This document shows positions 17,107 to 25,904 of a stretch of DNA of 64,000 bases, piece by piece; position 1 is the stretch's first letter; each line of letters opens with the position of its first letter. A program made the position numbers and the translations under genes. The notes beneath the pieces are model-generated. The model was not told the origin of the DNA, searched no databases, and saw only the letters and a list, made by a program, of their open reading frames with translations. The DNA comes from Streptomyces sp. DH12 (GTDB taxonomy: Bacteria; Actinomycetota; Actinomycetes; Streptomycetales; Streptomycetaceae), in NCBI RefSeq assembly GCF_020873895.1, contig NZ_JAHWGT010000016.1, forward strand, positions 62,001 to 126,000. Direction: 5' to 3'.

Positions 17107-17805
17107 GGGACCATCCCCGCAGGCGCGGAGAGCACCTGCCGAGAGTGTCGCTGAAGACCGGCTTGAAGGGGCCATCCCCGCGGGCGCGGGGAGCACCGCG
17201 CCGACCACGAGACGGGGAGGTGTTGCGGGGACCATCCCCGCGGGCGCGGGCAGCACAAGAGCCGGACCGCCTGTCCGATGCTGCTCCGGGGACCATCCCC
17301 GCGGGCGCGGGGAGCACGACAGGATCCTCCACATGCCGAAGTCGTGGCTGGGACCATCCCCGCGGGCGCGGGGAGCACCCGGTCCGGCCGTCGTTGATCA
17401 TCACGTGATGGGGACCATCCCCGCGGGCGCGGGGAGCACGCCGGAAACCGCCTCGTCGCCATGCCGACCATGGGACCATCCCCGCGGGCGCGGGGAGCAC
17501 ACGCCGAGGTTGCCGTTCTCGTCGGGGGTCGCGGGACCATCCCCGCGGGCGCGGGGAGCACCCGCCGCGCTTCGCCGGCATGTCGTCGCGCTCGGGACCA
17601 TCCCCGCGGGCGCGGGGAGCACTCCGGCATCAGCGGCGGCACCTCGCCTCAGGCGGGACCATCCCCGCGGGCGCGGGGAGCACATGCCGGTGGGCCAGGG
17701 GGCGGTGAAGGCGGTGGGACCATCTCCGCGGGCGCGGGGAGCACCGCCCTGCTGCGAGGATTCCTCCGCCGAGCCAGGGACCATCCCCGCGGGCGCGGGG
17801 AGCAC
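17107..17805 (-). CRISPR. CRISPR array A7, type I-E, 12 repeats
   Basis: Leftward repeats start at 17107, 17168, 17228, 17289, 17350, 17411, 17472, 17533, 17594, 17655, 17716 and 17777. The loop is GCCC on the transcribed strand, distinct from the arrays left of the operon. The leader is on the right at 17806. It lies downstream of cas2 in the opposite orientation. Confidence 0.97.
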
Positions 17806-17905
17806 GCTTCCTGACCTGCAAGTCTATGGGTCGCTAGCCCTATTCCTCATCACTTTCGCCGATTCGGGCAAACAGGGTAAATCCGTCTCAGCATGTCTTA
17901 AGTGG
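17806..17905 (-). promoter_or_regulatory. leader of CRISPR array A7 (diverged)
   Basis: GCTTCCTGACCTGCAAGTCT next to the repeat, then CCTCATCACTTTCGCCGATT and GGGCAAACAGGG. It keeps the CTGACCTGC and TCACTTTC blocks of the other leaders, with much substitution elsewhere. The 17905-18080 stretch shows no convincing gene. Confidence 0.7.
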
Positions 17906-18079
17906 GCGTGGAGACGCCCCCGGCAGCCCTCGGTGTAGGAGCAGCCCTCGTCGCCGGGCCGCTGCGCCCCCTGTCTCGGGCAGGGCCGCCGCCGTGCCGC
18001 CGGTGTTCTGCGGGTCAGCTATCCGGCGTTGAGGACGGCGAGTTCGGTGTCGGTCAGGCAGACCGCGCACGGTCGCGCG

Positions 18080-19348
18080 TCACGCCTCATCAGGCCCATT
18101 GGGGCTCACAGGGGCACCACTCGAAACCGGAGTGAGGCGTACGAAGGAGCTGCGTCCAATGAGGGGGTCCAGTACCGCGACCTTCAGCGGGGACCGGGCA
18201 GTGGCTTGAATGCGAGAGAGCCAGCCCTGGCTCGGCACCAGGATCGTCAACTCCGCCGGCCACTCGGCGAGTGCGCCGGGATCGGGGCAGACCACACCAG
18301 CCAGGCCGAACCCACCGCGCCCCCACCTCGGTCGGGCGTAGACGAGCAGCCCACCGCCGTGAGAAGTGCTCTGATCGCCGTACAAGATGGCTTTGCCCGA
18401 GGCGGAGCGGACCATCTGTGTGAAGGTCTCCCACATCACGGGGTCAATGCCCGTGTGCTGGAAGAAGTCAGCCAGGCGTTGTAACTCCGCCTGAGCCTCC
18501 TGTAGCTCTGCCTGACGATCCAGAGCCCGCCGCTCGGCGTCCCGGCGGCGTTGGGCGGCAGCGGCGGCTCGCTCCTTGGCGTCCCTACGACGGCGCTCGG
18601 CGTCCGCAGCCCGTTTGACGGCTTCGGCATCGGCCTCCATCCGGGCCCGCACAAGGGCGAGGTCCTCGTACGCGGGCGCCGTCCACCACACCGTGCCGTT
18701 CACTCCGGTGTGGACGCGCACCCGTCCGTCGAGGATCCACTTGATCGCGTCACCGAGCGGGCAGGTGATGTGCTCCCACTTCGCCTTCGCTTTCAGCGTG
18801 CGCGGCTGCCAGGTGTAGCGCGCCAGCCCATGCCGCACCGTCCAGGTCTCGCCCCGCTGGTTGGGGAAGCGCACCCTTAGCGAGGGCACGACACGTTCCC
18901 ACGGCCGGTCCTGCAGGGCGACCCAACACACTGCCACGCCGTCCCTGGCGTAGCGGTCCGTACGCATCTGCGCCTCGTCCTGCGTCATGGAGGACAACTG
19001 TGCCTCCAGCGCCATGGAGGGGCGGTCGTGCTCGTCGAAGGCCATCACATCGGCCCGCCAGCTCCGATCCTCGCTGCTGACCTCCAGTTCCGCTCGCCAC
19101 CCCGCTGCCCGAGCGGCCACGGCCAGCTCCAGCTTCAGGAGGTGGTGCTCCGGTGACTCGTTCGCCAGTTCGCAATCCAAGGGCCGAGCCTGGTGGTAGA
19201 AGTGCCGGACGACGTGCCGGAAGGACCGGGCGAAGACCCGACCGCCGCACTCCGGACATGCCAGCCGTAGCCCTTTGACCCGGTGGACGTCCGTCCAGGC
19301 GCGGCCACACCCGAGGTCGTCCATCGACGCGTCCAACCGACCCCACAC
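18080..19348 (-). CDS. CoiA-like competence/nuclease-family protein with an early nonsense codon
   Basis: The 422-residue frame shows the CoiA layout: a CxxC zinc site (RLACPECGGRVFARSF), HFYHQARPLDCELANES, EHHLLKLELAVAARAAGWRA and the nuclease-like core SWRADVMAFDEHDRPSMALE followed by AQLSSMT. A charged coiled coil rich in RR(R)DAE follows. Upstream the same frame reads ATG (19372), GGA, TAG, then TAVHPVWGRLDAS, with GGAGG seven bases before that ATG. The original start is therefore followed at codon 3 by a stop. Translation could restart at GTG 19348, losing only eight codons. The role is probably DNA processing; function is inferred only. Confidence 0.8.
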   Translation of the reverse strand: MWGRLDASMDDLGCGRAWTDVHRVKGLRLACPECGGRVFARSFRHVVRHFYHQARPLDCELANESPEHHLLKLELAVAARAAGWRAELEVSSEDRSWRADVMAFDEHDRPSMALEAQLSSMTQDEAQMRTDRYARDGVAVCWVALQDRPWERVVPSLRVRFPNQRGETWTVRHGLARYTWQPRTLKAKAKWEHITCPLGDAIKWILDGRVRVHTGVNGTVWWTAPAYEDLALVRARMEADAEAVKRAADAERRRRDAKERAAAAAQRRRDAERRALDRQAELQEAQAELQRLADFFQHTGIDPVMWETFTQMVRSASGKAILYGDQSTSHGGGLLVYARPRWGRGGFGLAGVVCPDPGALAEWPAELTILVPSQGWLSRIQATARSPLKVAVLDPLIGRSSFVRLTPVSSGAPVSPNGPDEA

Positions 19349-19438
19349 CGGGTGTACGGCGGTCTATCCCATCGGCCCCTCCTCGTGTTCCCGACGGCAA
19401 TCAGCGTCCCTGCGTCGACACGCTTCCGCGCCACAGCT

Positions 19439-19583
19439 TCAAGAGAAGGGCGGGAACCCAGCGCCCTTCCGGCCGCTCTCGGCTGGCCCTACCTGTTGCA
19501 CCGCGCCGTTCTCCATCAGCTCCTCCACCCGGTGGTGGACGACGACAGAGACCCACCGCCCGTCGTGCTTCCTGGAGGCGGGG
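19439..19583 (-). pseudogene. C-terminal fragment of an unrecognised protein
   Basis: Within the 420-bp gap between the CoiA-like and Fic genes, one minus-strand frame reads RKHDGRWVSVVVHHRVEEL then MENGAVQQVGPAESGRKGAG before its stop at 19439. TGA and TAG codons lie directly upstream in frame and no start is present. It looks like protein-coding sequence but is cut off. Nothing else is seen in 19584-19769. Confidence 0.35.
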
Positions 19584-19769
19584 CCGACCTATCAGGCCAC
19601 GCCCCGCCTGCACCCCGCCCAGCGCCGCCGATCTGCCAGGCCATGGCCGCCTTCGTCGACGACGTGAGCACCGGGCGCGAGCGCTTTCGCGCTGGCCTCC
19701 GCATGAAGGGCGCAGCGCGCCCGGCTGCGCTGGCGGATCCGGTGACCAGGGGTATCACGCGGCGACCGG

Positions 19770-20363
19770 TCATGGCTGCATCCCGCTGAACAGGCGGCGC
19801 TCCGCCGCGGTGATGAGAATGCCGAGCAGCACAGCCAGATCGGCGGCGCCCTGGGCGTCGTCAGCCCAGCGGGTGGTCTGCAGCGGGTGCACCTGGTCGA
19901 GCGGGGCGCCTTCGCGGGCCAGGAGGAAAGCCATCGACACCACGGCCGCTCGGGCGTTGCCGTCCTCGAACGGATGGAAGAAGAGGACGTCGAGGTAGGT
20001 CCGGGCGGCGCGCGCAGGGAGGGGCAGACCGGGTTGGGTGCTCTCGGACAGACGACACTCGAACTGTGCCCGCGTGTGGGGCGTCAGGCCGTAACACTCC
20101 CGTCCGCCCTTGGCGAAGGCCGGCCCGGTACGGAAGCCGGCAACCCTGCGACGCAGCACGGTTCGCTGCCAGTTCGCCATGGGGGCGAAGGTCAGCGGCC
20201 TGCCCTGCTCCGCGTCGGCGAGGGCCAGATCGAGGGCGGTCAGGACCTGCACGGTTCCCTGGGGGTCGCGGTCGCCGCGCGTCGCGGTGAAGAAGTCCCG
20301 GAAGCCGTCACGAGCCGGTGCCCCTGAGATGGCGCGTTCGCCGCTCCAGTGCGGCCAGACCAC
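19770..20363 (-). CDS. Fic-family protein (N-terminal codons cut off by a nonsense codon)
   Basis: A 197-residue protein with an intact Fic motif HPFEDGNARAAVVSMAFLL, which includes the catalytic His, so AMP transfer or a related nucleotidyl reaction is possible. Upstream in the same frame lie ATG 20426 (sharing ATGA with the preceding gene), the peptide MTSGTGQPADALAD, then TGA at 20384-20382 and LRIRSRVVWPHWSG. The natural start was therefore probably 20426, with a Trp codon turned to TGA at codon 15. A GTG at 20363 may still give a shortened product. Its partner gene lies upstream. Confidence 0.75.
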   Translation of the reverse strand: MVWPHWSGERAISGAPARDGFRDFFTATRGDRDPQGTVQVLTALDLALADAEQGRPLTFAPMANWQRTVLRRRVAGFRTGPAFAKGGRECYGLTPHTRAQFECRLSESTQPGLPLPARAARTYLDVLFFHPFEDGNARAAVVSMAFLLAREGAPLDQVHPLQTTRWADDAQGAADLAVLLGILITAAERRLFSGMQP

Positions 20364-20422
20364 CCTCGATCGGATGCGCAGTCAGTCGGCGAGAGCGTCC
20401 GCCGGCTGGCCGGTCCCGGAAG

Positions 20423-20812
20423 TCATCGGTGCCCGCCCACGGTCCGGGCCAAGCGGGAGCTGACCGCTTCGACCTCTGTGGCGTCCGGCGCGATCCAACT
20501 GCCGAAGCGGCCGCCGACGGCGTTCTCGACTACCTCCCGGGCTTGCTCTTCGTCGATGCCGGTGGAGGCGAGGAACCATCGAAGGACCTGCATACAGTGT
20601 TCGTACCAGCCGCTCTCCGCCTGCGTCCGGTCGGCCACCACGGTGACCAGCCGCGTGCACGCCCGTTCCCAGTGCCAGGGGTCCACCACGGAGCCCGCCG
20701 GCGATGGCGGGGGCGCGAGGGCGGCGAACCGCTCCGCCAGGTCCTCCAACCAGTGACGCCATTCGCACAGGGCCGCGACGACCAGCGGGGCAGTCGCTTC
20801 CGCAGTCGTCAC
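20423..20812 (-). CDS. hypothetical protein cotranscribed with Fic
   Basis: A 129-residue helical protein. GTG 20812 is preferred because homologous-looking coding sequence starts there (VTTAEATAPLVVAALCEWRH); the frame stays open upstream to 20914 but then reads across the IstB remnant on the other strand. It ends EVEAVSSRLARTVGGHR, overlapping the original fic ATG by 4 bp. Small genes in this place often encode the Fic regulator or antitoxin, but no such domain is recognised. Confidence 0.6.
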   Translation of the reverse strand: MTTAEATAPLVVAALCEWRHWLEDLAERFAALAPPPSPAGSVVDPWHWERACTRLVTVVADRTQAESGWYEHCMQVLRWFLASTGIDEEQAREVVENAVGGRFGSWIAPDATEVEAVSSRLARTVGGHR

Positions 20813-20845
20813 GGAATCCGACGAGCAGCACCACACGCCGACGAC

Positions 20846-21001
20846 AGCGAGTGGGGACAGGTGTTCGGCGACGAGGTTCTGGCCACCGTCATCCTCGACC
20901 GCCTCCTGCACCACTGCGATGTGATCTCCATCAACGGTCCCAGCTTCCGGCTTAAGAACCGGCTCGCGGCCATCGAGCGAGACCAGGAAAGCGCCGCCTA
21001 A
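20846..21001 (+). pseudogene. IstB-like (IS21 family) helper ATPase, C-terminal remnant
   Basis: The frame reads SEWGQVFGDEVLATVILDRL, LHHCDVISINGPSFRLKNRL and AAIERDQESAA to its stop, matching the C-terminus of IS21-type IstB ATPases. The ATP-binding half and the transposase are absent, so it is a fossil of an IS21 insertion. Confidence 0.7.
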
Positions 21002-21009
21002 TCATTCAT

Positions 21010-21624
21010 ATGGTCGACAATGAGCGCATGGACGTCCCTGAGCTGCTCGAATCAGCTTCTCTGCTTGTTCCGGAAGAGACCGCCACCGAGAACGACATCA
21101 CGGTGCGAGACATCTGGGACTACCTCGTCCAAGATGAGTGGGAGATCGCCCTGGGCCTGCTGGAGGAACTCGGGGACGGTCGCTCGCTCCCGCTTGCGTT
21201 CTGGGCAAGGCTCGCTGACGCGGCTGAGCAGCTCCAGCTTGAGCGGAGCGCGGCCTGGTGCCATTGGCGGTGCTCGGAGATTCGTCACGGCGTGATCCGA
21301 GCGGATCTGACGCTCCGTCCTGCCGCCGAGGCACGACGCACCACGGCAATCTCCGGCGCCGGTGTTCTGCGGCCCATGTGGGACATCGGACACCTCTCGC
21401 CCACCGGTGAACGTGCCGTCAGCATCGCCTGGCTCTGGGTTGAGGACATGCCCTACCTGGAGCCCGGCGGGCGAGCCACCGTTCGCCTCGTGCCCCTCAC
21501 CCCCTCCCACTGGACGCACCTCCAGCCCGACCAGCGGATCAACATGCACGAGGACCGAACCGTTGCCGGCACGGCAGTCATCCTGGAGGTTCATCGCCCC
21601 GCCGCTGCTATGCCCGCGGGATGA
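21010..21624 (+). CDS. hypothetical protein
   Basis: A 204-residue acidic protein. The N-terminal half is helical (VRDIWDYLVQDEWEIALGLL); the C-terminal half reads RPMWDIGHLSPTGERAVSIA, PGGRATVRLVPLTPSHWTHL and GTAVILEVHRPAAA. The latter recalls the third beta-barrel of EF-Tu, a fold found in some small actinobacterial proteins, but the match is only by pattern. The start may be ATG 21010 or ATG 21028 (MDVPELLESA); neither has a clear ribosome-binding site. The following 21625-21841 holds no gene. Confidence 0.6.
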   Translation: MVDNERMDVPELLESASLLVPEETATENDITVRDIWDYLVQDEWEIALGLLEELGDGRSLPLAFWARLADAAEQLQLERSAAWCHWRCSEIRHGVIRADLTLRPAAEARRTTAISGAGVLRPMWDIGHLSPTGERAVSIAWLWVEDMPYLEPGGRATVRLVPLTPSHWTHLQPDQRINMHEDRTVAGTAVILEVHRPAAAMPAG

Positions 21625-21841
21625 CGTGACTGGCTCACAGCCTCCCTCACTGGTGCATATATCTCTGTACTTGGTGGAGCACTCACAGGAGTACGCCGAC
21701 AGCAGGTCAGGTCTCGGCCGCGCGCGGTGTCTGCGGCGCGACGTCCCGCGGGCGGGGCCGTCGCCCAGCGGGGTGGCCCGGCGCTCTCCTTGCCTCGGCA
21801 GCCGAGTCTCCCGCTGGTTCGCCTACTCCTCCAGTGGCTCG

Positions 21842-22303
21842 TCATGCATCTGGGGCGCTTCTTCCGAGGTGGGCGTTGCGGGTGAGCATGAGGGCGAGTG
21901 GGCCGGCTGGGAGAAGGAAGCGACCGGCCGAAGCTGCGTCGATCGCCTCTTCCAGGGGCCACCAGGACAGCTTGTAGTCGACCTCGCTGGGGGTGAGCTG
22001 CTGGGGCCCGAGGGCGAGGCTGGTCGCCTCGAAGAGGTGGACGCGGGCGGTGGAGGAGAGGGTGATGGCGTAGGAGCCCAGGGAGCGCCAGGAGGAGGCG
22101 GTGATGCCCGCCTCCTCCTTCAGTTCACGTCGCGCGCACTGCTGCGGGGTCCCGCCGGGCTCCATTCGGCCGCCGGGGAGGAAGAGGTACTCGCCGCCGT
22201 GGTCGGGGAAGTGGGCGCTCAGCAGCGCGACGCGGTCTTGTTCGTCGCGGGCGACGGTGATCGAGGCGTCCGGTCGGGCGCTGCTGGGTGTGGAGGTGGT
22301 CAT
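21842..22303 (-). CDS. Nudix hydrolase at the end of the lasso-peptide operon
   Basis: A 153-residue protein with a full Nudix box GGRMEPGGTPQQCARRELKE followed by EAGI (G-x5-E-x7-REx2EExG). It would hydrolyse a nucleoside diphosphate linked to another group; the substrate is unknown. Its ATG is 3 bp from the stop of the methyltransferase gene, so it is cotranscribed with the lasso genes. It may clear a nucleotide by-product or modify the peptide, or it may simply be carried along. Confidence 0.8.
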   Translation of the reverse strand: MTTSTPSSARPDASITVARDEQDRVALLSAHFPDHGGEYLFLPGGRMEPGGTPQQCARRELKEEAGITASSWRSLGSYAITLSSTARVHLFEATSLALGPQQLTPSEVDYKLSWWPLEEAIDAASAGRFLLPAGPLALMLTRNAHLGRSAPDA

Positions 22304-22306
22304 CGG

Positions 22307-23320
22307 TCACCTGTTCAGCCGCAGGGCCCAGCCGCGGTCCGTGCGGTCGAGGGCGGGGGTGTAGGTCTCGGGGGCGGGGCGCCCGGCGGCTTCCCAGGTG
22401 GCGAGCCAGCCGCGCAGGACGGTGAGGGAGGGCGAGTCAGGGTGGTCGGCGAGGAGGGTGCCGTCCTGCTGGATGACGGCGGCCGTGGCGGGAGTGGAGT
22501 GGCCGATCGCCCACAGGTCGGGCCTCAGCCCGGCCGCGGTGAGCTGCTGGTCGGCCTGGGCGGCGGCGAAGGTCCGCCACGACGGCCAGTCGAGCTCCGC
22601 GCCCTCGTACGGCTCGGCGTACGCGTCCTTGCTCAGCAGCTGGCCCAGGGCGGTGCGGGCGCCGGTGTTGCCGTGGTCGTCCGCGTCCCGCCAGGCGATG
22701 GAGATCCACGACGGGGTGGGTACGCGGTTCTCCCAGTCCACCCACCGGCCGGGCAGGTCGAGGTCGGTCTTGGGGGAGGTGGTGGCCTCGATGTACCCGC
22801 CGGTGAACACCTGCGCCACCGTCGGCCGTCCGTCGCGGACGCGGACCTTGGCGACGACGGTCATGTTCGGCACCGATGCGATCGGCAACGGGGCGACGAT
22901 CAGCCCGCCGTCGGCGACCTGGTCCACCCACACCTGCGGGAGCAGGGGCGGGGTGCACCAGGCCACCATCCGGTCGTAGGGGGCCCGCGCGGGGAAGCCG
23001 GCGGTGCCGTCGGCGACGTGGCAGCGGATGCGATGCACACCGCGCTCCTGGTGGATCAGGCCCGCCCAGCGCGCCAGATAGGCGTCGATGTCCAGACTGG
23101 TGACGTGCCCGGCGGGGCCGACCAGTTCAGCGAGCAGGGCGCCGGAGTACCCCGAGCCGGTGCCGAACTCGATGACGTTCATCCCCTGGCGCACGTCGAG
23201 CGTGGTGATCTCACGGTGAATGACCAGCGGGTTGGAGCGGTGCGGGGTCGCGCCCCGGCCTTCGTGGTGGGTGTAGTGGCGCTCGGGGACGGACTGGGCG
23301 ACGGCAGCAACCGGGGGCAC
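22307..23320 (-). CDS. protein-L-isoaspartate-type O-methyltransferase in a lasso cluster
   Basis: A 337-residue protein from GTG 23320, preceded by AAGGAG. The SAM-binding motif VIEFGTGSGYSGALLAELVG, then HVTSLDIDAYLARWA and VADGTAGFPARAPYDRMVAW, identify the PIMT family; a C-terminal extension of about 130 residues (WRTFAAAQADQQLTAAGLRP) is typical of RiPP-cluster members. In known lasso clusters such as lihuanodin's, a PIMT homologue methylates an Asp side chain, which then closes to an aspartimide. Here the likely substrate is the lasso peptide encoded at 27991-28152. Confidence 0.85.
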   Translation of the reverse strand: MPPVAAVAQSVPERHYTHHEGRGATPHRSNPLVIHREITTLDVRQGMNVIEFGTGSGYSGALLAELVGPAGHVTSLDIDAYLARWAGLIHQERGVHRIRCHVADGTAGFPARAPYDRMVAWCTPPLLPQVWVDQVADGGLIVAPLPIASVPNMTVVAKVRVRDGRPTVAQVFTGGYIEATTSPKTDLDLPGRWVDWENRVPTPSWISIAWRDADDHGNTGARTALGQLLSKDAYAEPYEGAELDWPSWRTFAAAQADQQLTAAGLRPDLWAIGHSTPATAAVIQQDGTLLADHPDSPSLTVLRGWLATWEAAGRPAPETYTPALDRTDRGWALRLNR

Positions 23321-23425
23321 GACTCACTCCTTCGAGGGGTGCGGTGGCACTCGAATGCGACAACTGCGTCGGCCGGGTGCAGGACACACGCTCGGCCGTG
23401 GGCGCAGGCCGGGGGTCTGGCGTCC

Positions 23426-25309
23426 TCACCGTTCTTCCTGGAGTTTGAGCATCTCGTGGAAGAGGCCCGCGCCTTCGGTGGCGAGCTGTTCGAAGGTGCC
23501 GGTCTGGGTGATACGGCCTTGGTCGAGGACGTAGATGCGGTCGGCGAGCTTGGTGTTGATCAGGCGGTGGGTGGTGAAGATGGTGGTGCGGCCGTCGGCG
23601 AGTTCGCGTAGGCGGGTGAAGATGCGGTGTTCGGCGCGGGCGTCGAGGGCGGCGGTGGGCTCGTCGAGGATGAGGACGGGGGCGTCGCGGTGGAAGGCGC
23701 GGGCGACGGCCAGGCGCTGCCACTGGCCGCCGGAGATGTCGTGGCCGCCCCACCAGGAGCGTGCGAGGGAGGTGTCGAGGCCGTGGGGGAGGTGGGCGAT
23801 GACGGTGTCGGCGCCGGCGGCTTCGGCGGCGGCGTGGACGGCGGTGTCGCCTTCGGGGCGGGGCTGGCCGAGGGTGATGTTCTCGCGGACGGCGAGCGGC
23901 CAGCGCGTGTAGTCCTGCGGGACGATGGCGATCTTGCGCAGGACGGTGTCGATGTCGGTCTGGGAGAGGTCGTGGCCGTCCCAGGTGACGGTGCCGGTGG
24001 TGGGAAGGAAGAGTCCGGTGAGGAGTTTGGACAGGGTGGTCTTGCCCGAGCCGTTCTCTCCCACCAGGGCGATGACCTCGCCTCGTCGGATGGTGAGGTC
24101 GATGTCGGTGAGCGAGGGGGCGTCGGCGCCGGGGTAGGTGAAGGACACCGAGCGGGCGGTGATGACGTTGGGGGCGGCGGTGATCTGCTGGGCGCCGCGC
24201 CGGCCGGTCCACTGTCCGGCGAGGGTGAGGAAGCGCGCCCAGTCGTCCAGTGACAGCGAGGTGCGGAACAGGCGCGCTCCTGCCCGCACCAGGGCCGACA
24301 GGGCGGTGGCGCAGGTGCGTACGGCCAGGACGGCGGTCGCGGCGAGCGCGAGGTCCATCCGGCCGGTGGCCACCAGGGCGACGAGCGCGGCCCAGGTCAG
24401 GAGCATCCCGCAGGCGGACAGGGTGTCGCCGAGTCCCTGGACGATCAGGGCGCGGCGGGTGGCGGTGAGCTGTTCTGCTTCCAGGCGGCCGGAGACGAGG
24501 CGGTACTGGCGGATGAGGAAGCCGGCCATCGTGTTGGCGCGGACCTCGTCGGCGGTGGAGCGCTCGGTGGAGTAGTTGCGAAAGACGGCGCGCAGGCGGC
24601 TGTCGGAGAGGTTGCGGTGGTGGGCGGCGTGCTCGATGCGCGCGGCGCGCACGGCTCCCCAGGCACACGGGGTCACGGCCAGGAGCAGCAGCGGCACGAG
24701 GGCGGGGTGGAGGACGGAGGCGACGGCGGCCGCGGCGACGAGTTGGGCGAGGGCGGCGGTGAGAGTTTGCGCGTCGAGGACGAGGTCGCGGGTCTTGTCG
24801 GCGCCGTCGCCGGCGGCGGCGTAGGCGTTGTCGAAGTCGGGGTCCTCGTAGGCGACGAGTTCCGCGGAGGTCGCCGCGGTGATCACCTTCAGGTCGGCCT
24901 CGCGGACGACCTTCGGTGCCAGGCGGGCGGCGGCCGCGCGGGCGAAGGCGTCGGCGAGGTACCGGCCCGCGCTCGCCCCGGCCAGCAGAAGCAGGGCAGG
25001 GGTGTGGTGGCGCAGGCCCTGGAGCAGGTTGTCGGCGCCCAGCAGCGCGCCGAGGACGTGCGCGGTGGTGGCCAGGGCGAGCGCCGTGAGCATGGCGCCG
25101 GTGACCTGCCCGGCCAGCAGGAGCACGACGGCGGGCCGGTCGGCGCGCCAGGCCAGGCCGGCGGCTTGGCGCAGGGTGCGGGGCAGGCGGCGGGCGATGG
25201 TGGTCGTGTTGAGGGCGGTGGCGGCCGTGTAGTGCCGGTCGGAAGCCAGGCGCATGTGCGGGGCCTGCCCGGCGGGGGCCGCGGGCAGAGCGGTGCTGGG
25301 AGTGGTCAC
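23426..25309 (-). CDS. ABC transporter, lasso-peptide exporter
   Basis: A fused ABC permease-ATPase of about 627 residues from GTG 25309 (VTTPSTALPAAPAG). Six hydrophobic segments span roughly residues 50-320. The ATPase carries Walker A LVGENGSGKTTLSKLL, signature DISGGQWQRLAVARA and Walker B PVLILDEPTAALD. Such single-chain transporters (the D protein) export the mature lasso peptide and give self-immunity. A second possible start is ATG 25254. It lies between the protease and methyltransferase genes. Confidence 0.88.
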   Translation of the reverse strand: MTTPSTALPAAPAGQAPHMRLASDRHYTAATALNTTTIARRLPRTLRQAAGLAWRADRPAVVLLLAGQVTGAMLTALALATTAHVLGALLGADNLLQGLRHHTPALLLLAGASAGRYLADAFARAAAARLAPKVVREADLKVITAATSAELVAYEDPDFDNAYAAAGDGADKTRDLVLDAQTLTAALAQLVAAAAVASVLHPALVPLLLLAVTPCAWGAVRAARIEHAAHHRNLSDSRLRAVFRNYSTERSTADEVRANTMAGFLIRQYRLVSGRLEAEQLTATRRALIVQGLGDTLSACGMLLTWAALVALVATGRMDLALAATAVLAVRTCATALSALVRAGARLFRTSLSLDDWARFLTLAGQWTGRRGAQQITAAPNVITARSVSFTYPGADAPSLTDIDLTIRRGEVIALVGENGSGKTTLSKLLTGLFLPTTGTVTWDGHDLSQTDIDTVLRKIAIVPQDYTRWPLAVRENITLGQPRPEGDTAVHAAAEAAGADTVIAHLPHGLDTSLARSWWGGHDISGGQWQRLAVARAFHRDAPVLILDEPTAALDARAEHRIFTRLRELADGRTTIFTTHRLINTKLADRIYVLDQGRITQTGTFEQLATEGAGLFHEMLKLQEER

Positions 25310-25487
25310 GCGCCTATGAAGCGACCCCTGTCGACGCTGAGGCAACGCGTATTTCCAGCGCTGCCGGGTGTACTCGCAGCTCGAAGACACCGAGCGTCAA
25401 CCTGCGTCCACTGATCCACCTGTTCGTGGCTGCGACCCGGGGCGAGGGGAGGGTCGCGCCCGGGTCGCGGTCTGCTGCCGCAGACGG

Positions 25488-25904
25488 TCAGGGGACGTGC
25501 ATCACGGCGGTCCACGGCCGGTCGACAGCGTCCCCGATGTCCCGCCCTGCGGCCCCGCCGGGCACTTCGGCCCAGGCGTGTGCGGCGTCCGGCCGGAACC
25601 GTGCGCCGAGCACCCAGCGGGCCCGCCGGCCGGTCAGGGCGGCGGCGATGACCGTGGCGAGGCTGATCTCCATGCAGGCCACCCGGCCCGGCCACCACCA
25701 CGGCACCACGGCCGTGGCCGCGGTGTAGAGGGCGTCGAGCCGCTCCGGTGTCGCGTAAGGGAGGTGGCGCACCTGGCGGACGGCGGCGATACGCCAGCGC
25801 AGGGGTGCCTTGGACAGGGCGAGCGACAGGGGCAGGGCGACGGCCGCGACCAGGCGCAGGCGCAGCGGCGCGGTGGGGCGGGCGCCGGGGGCGACGACGG
25901 TCAC
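25488..25904 (-). CDS. lasso leader peptidase (B2, transglutaminase-like)
   Basis: A 138-residue protein from GTG 25904, which overlaps the stop of the RRE gene (GTGA). The cysteine-protease core is visible: catalytic Cys in VACMEISLATVIAAALTGRR and His in DAAHAWAEVPGG. This enzyme removes the leader peptide after delivery by the RRE protein. Length is normal for split actinobacterial B2 proteins (about 130-150). The N-terminal half has two hydrophobic helices. Confidence 0.85.
   Translation of the reverse strand: MTVVAPGARPTAPLRLRLVAAVALPLSLALSKAPLRWRIAAVRQVRHLPYATPERLDALYTAATAVVPWWWPGRVACMEISLATVIAAALTGRRARWVLGARFRPDAAHAWAEVPGGAAGRDIGDAVDRPWTAVMHVP

Noticed and set aside
17888-18079. A small gene between the A7 leader and the CoiA-like gene
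   Set aside because: The frames are short, have no ribosome-binding site and no recognisable protein pattern.
21362-23611. A 749-codon plus-strand frame
   Set aside because: It runs across the Nudix and methyltransferase genes on the opposite strand and is Gly/Val-rich without motifs.
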